Origin: Streptomyces sp. Je 1-332
GTDB taxonomy: Bacteria; Actinomycetota; Actinomycetes; Streptomycetales; Streptomycetaceae
Direction: 5' to 3'
DNA: 64,000 bases
Assembly (NCBI RefSeq): GCF_040730185.1
Contig: NZ_CP160402.1
Span: 1,736,001 to 1,800,000, forward strand
The position numbers and the translations under genes were made by a program. Below are positions 63,950-64,000 of the stretch, piece by piece; the first letter of the stretch is position 1; the number at the start of each line of letters is the position of its first letter. Below the pieces are notes generated by a model, which was not told the DNA's origin, ran no database searches, and saw only the letters and a list, made by a program, of their open reading frames with translations.

Positions 63950-64000
63950 TCACTCCGCGATGCCCACCACCAGCCAGATGAACGCCGCTCCCGCCACCGT
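63950..64000 (-). CDS. C-terminal fragment of a membrane protein
   Basis: The last 16 codons of a minus-strand frame entering from the right edge read TVAGAAFIWLVVGIAE and stop at 63950-63952. The hydrophobic stretch suggests a final membrane helix. It would converge with the cob operon. Too short to identify. Confidence 0.4.
   Translation of the reverse strand, partial: TVAGAAFIWLVVGIAE

Overview
This is a very GC-rich chromosomal segment from a Streptomyces species or a close relative. The evidence is the codon bias, the actinobacterial gene families (streptophobe protein, DUF3099, DUF485, a Gbn-like nucleoid protein, P10-family protein, SGM_5486 peptide), several GTG/TTG starts, many 4-bp ATGA overlaps and long GC-rich terminators. 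From memory, the gene order (queA-like, serB, fabI/fabG, tldD/tldE, tyrS, moaA, acetate symporter, gbn, ABC-F, pit, cob genes) matches the conserved core region around SCO1800-SCO1855 of S. coelicolor. No secondary-metabolite cluster, prophage, CRISPR array, insertion sequence or tRNA is visible.

Layout. 1-2700: the end of an SDR gene, a queA-like gene and a secreted transglycosylase with an elaborate upstream region. 2700-9250: an FHA-domain ABC transporter, a streptophobe-family membrane protein with a collagen-like tail, a tandem-repeat intergenic block and serB. 9300-13100: a SixA-type phosphatase, small membrane proteins, and a CynX/NimT transporter divergent from a FadR-type regulator. 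13200-19140: fabG-fabI, the tldD-tldE protease pair and tyrS. 19200-23770: stress membrane proteins, a 6C small RNA, moaA, and the DUF485/acetate symporter operon. 24000-30500: two tandem subtilisin-like proteases, CopD, lysoplasmalogenase and a fatty acid hydroxylase.

30680-35640 is the most accessory-looking part. A minus-strand operon of an acetoacetate-decarboxylase-like protein, an SDR and two paralogous amidohydrolases faces a TetR-family gene, with a perfect palindrome in the shared promoter. 35670-38700 holds a DnaQ-type exonuclease, a zinc microprotein, SURF1 and an atypical SDR. 38720-41900 is an Asp23/AmaP cell-envelope stress module. 41900-46050 holds an enoyl-CoA hydratase, gbn beside a GATC-dense spacer, and an ABC-F gene whose leader begins with a candidate 7-codon upstream reading frame.

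46300-52550 holds a zinc metallopeptidase, hydrolases and a Pit phosphate transporter behind a clear PHO box. 52560-63920 is a cobalamin-riboswitch-controlled, translationally coupled cobalamin operon (cobD-cobQ-cobN-chlID-cobO-cobB-cobI) using late cobalt insertion. CobB carries a dispersed Streptomyces repeat in frame as an interdomain linker. The most interesting points are non-coding: the 6C RNA with an operator-like palindrome upstream, the short upstream reading frames before the ABC-F gene and cobD, the mutually exclusive helices upstream of the transglycosylase gene, and the GATC cluster beside gbn.
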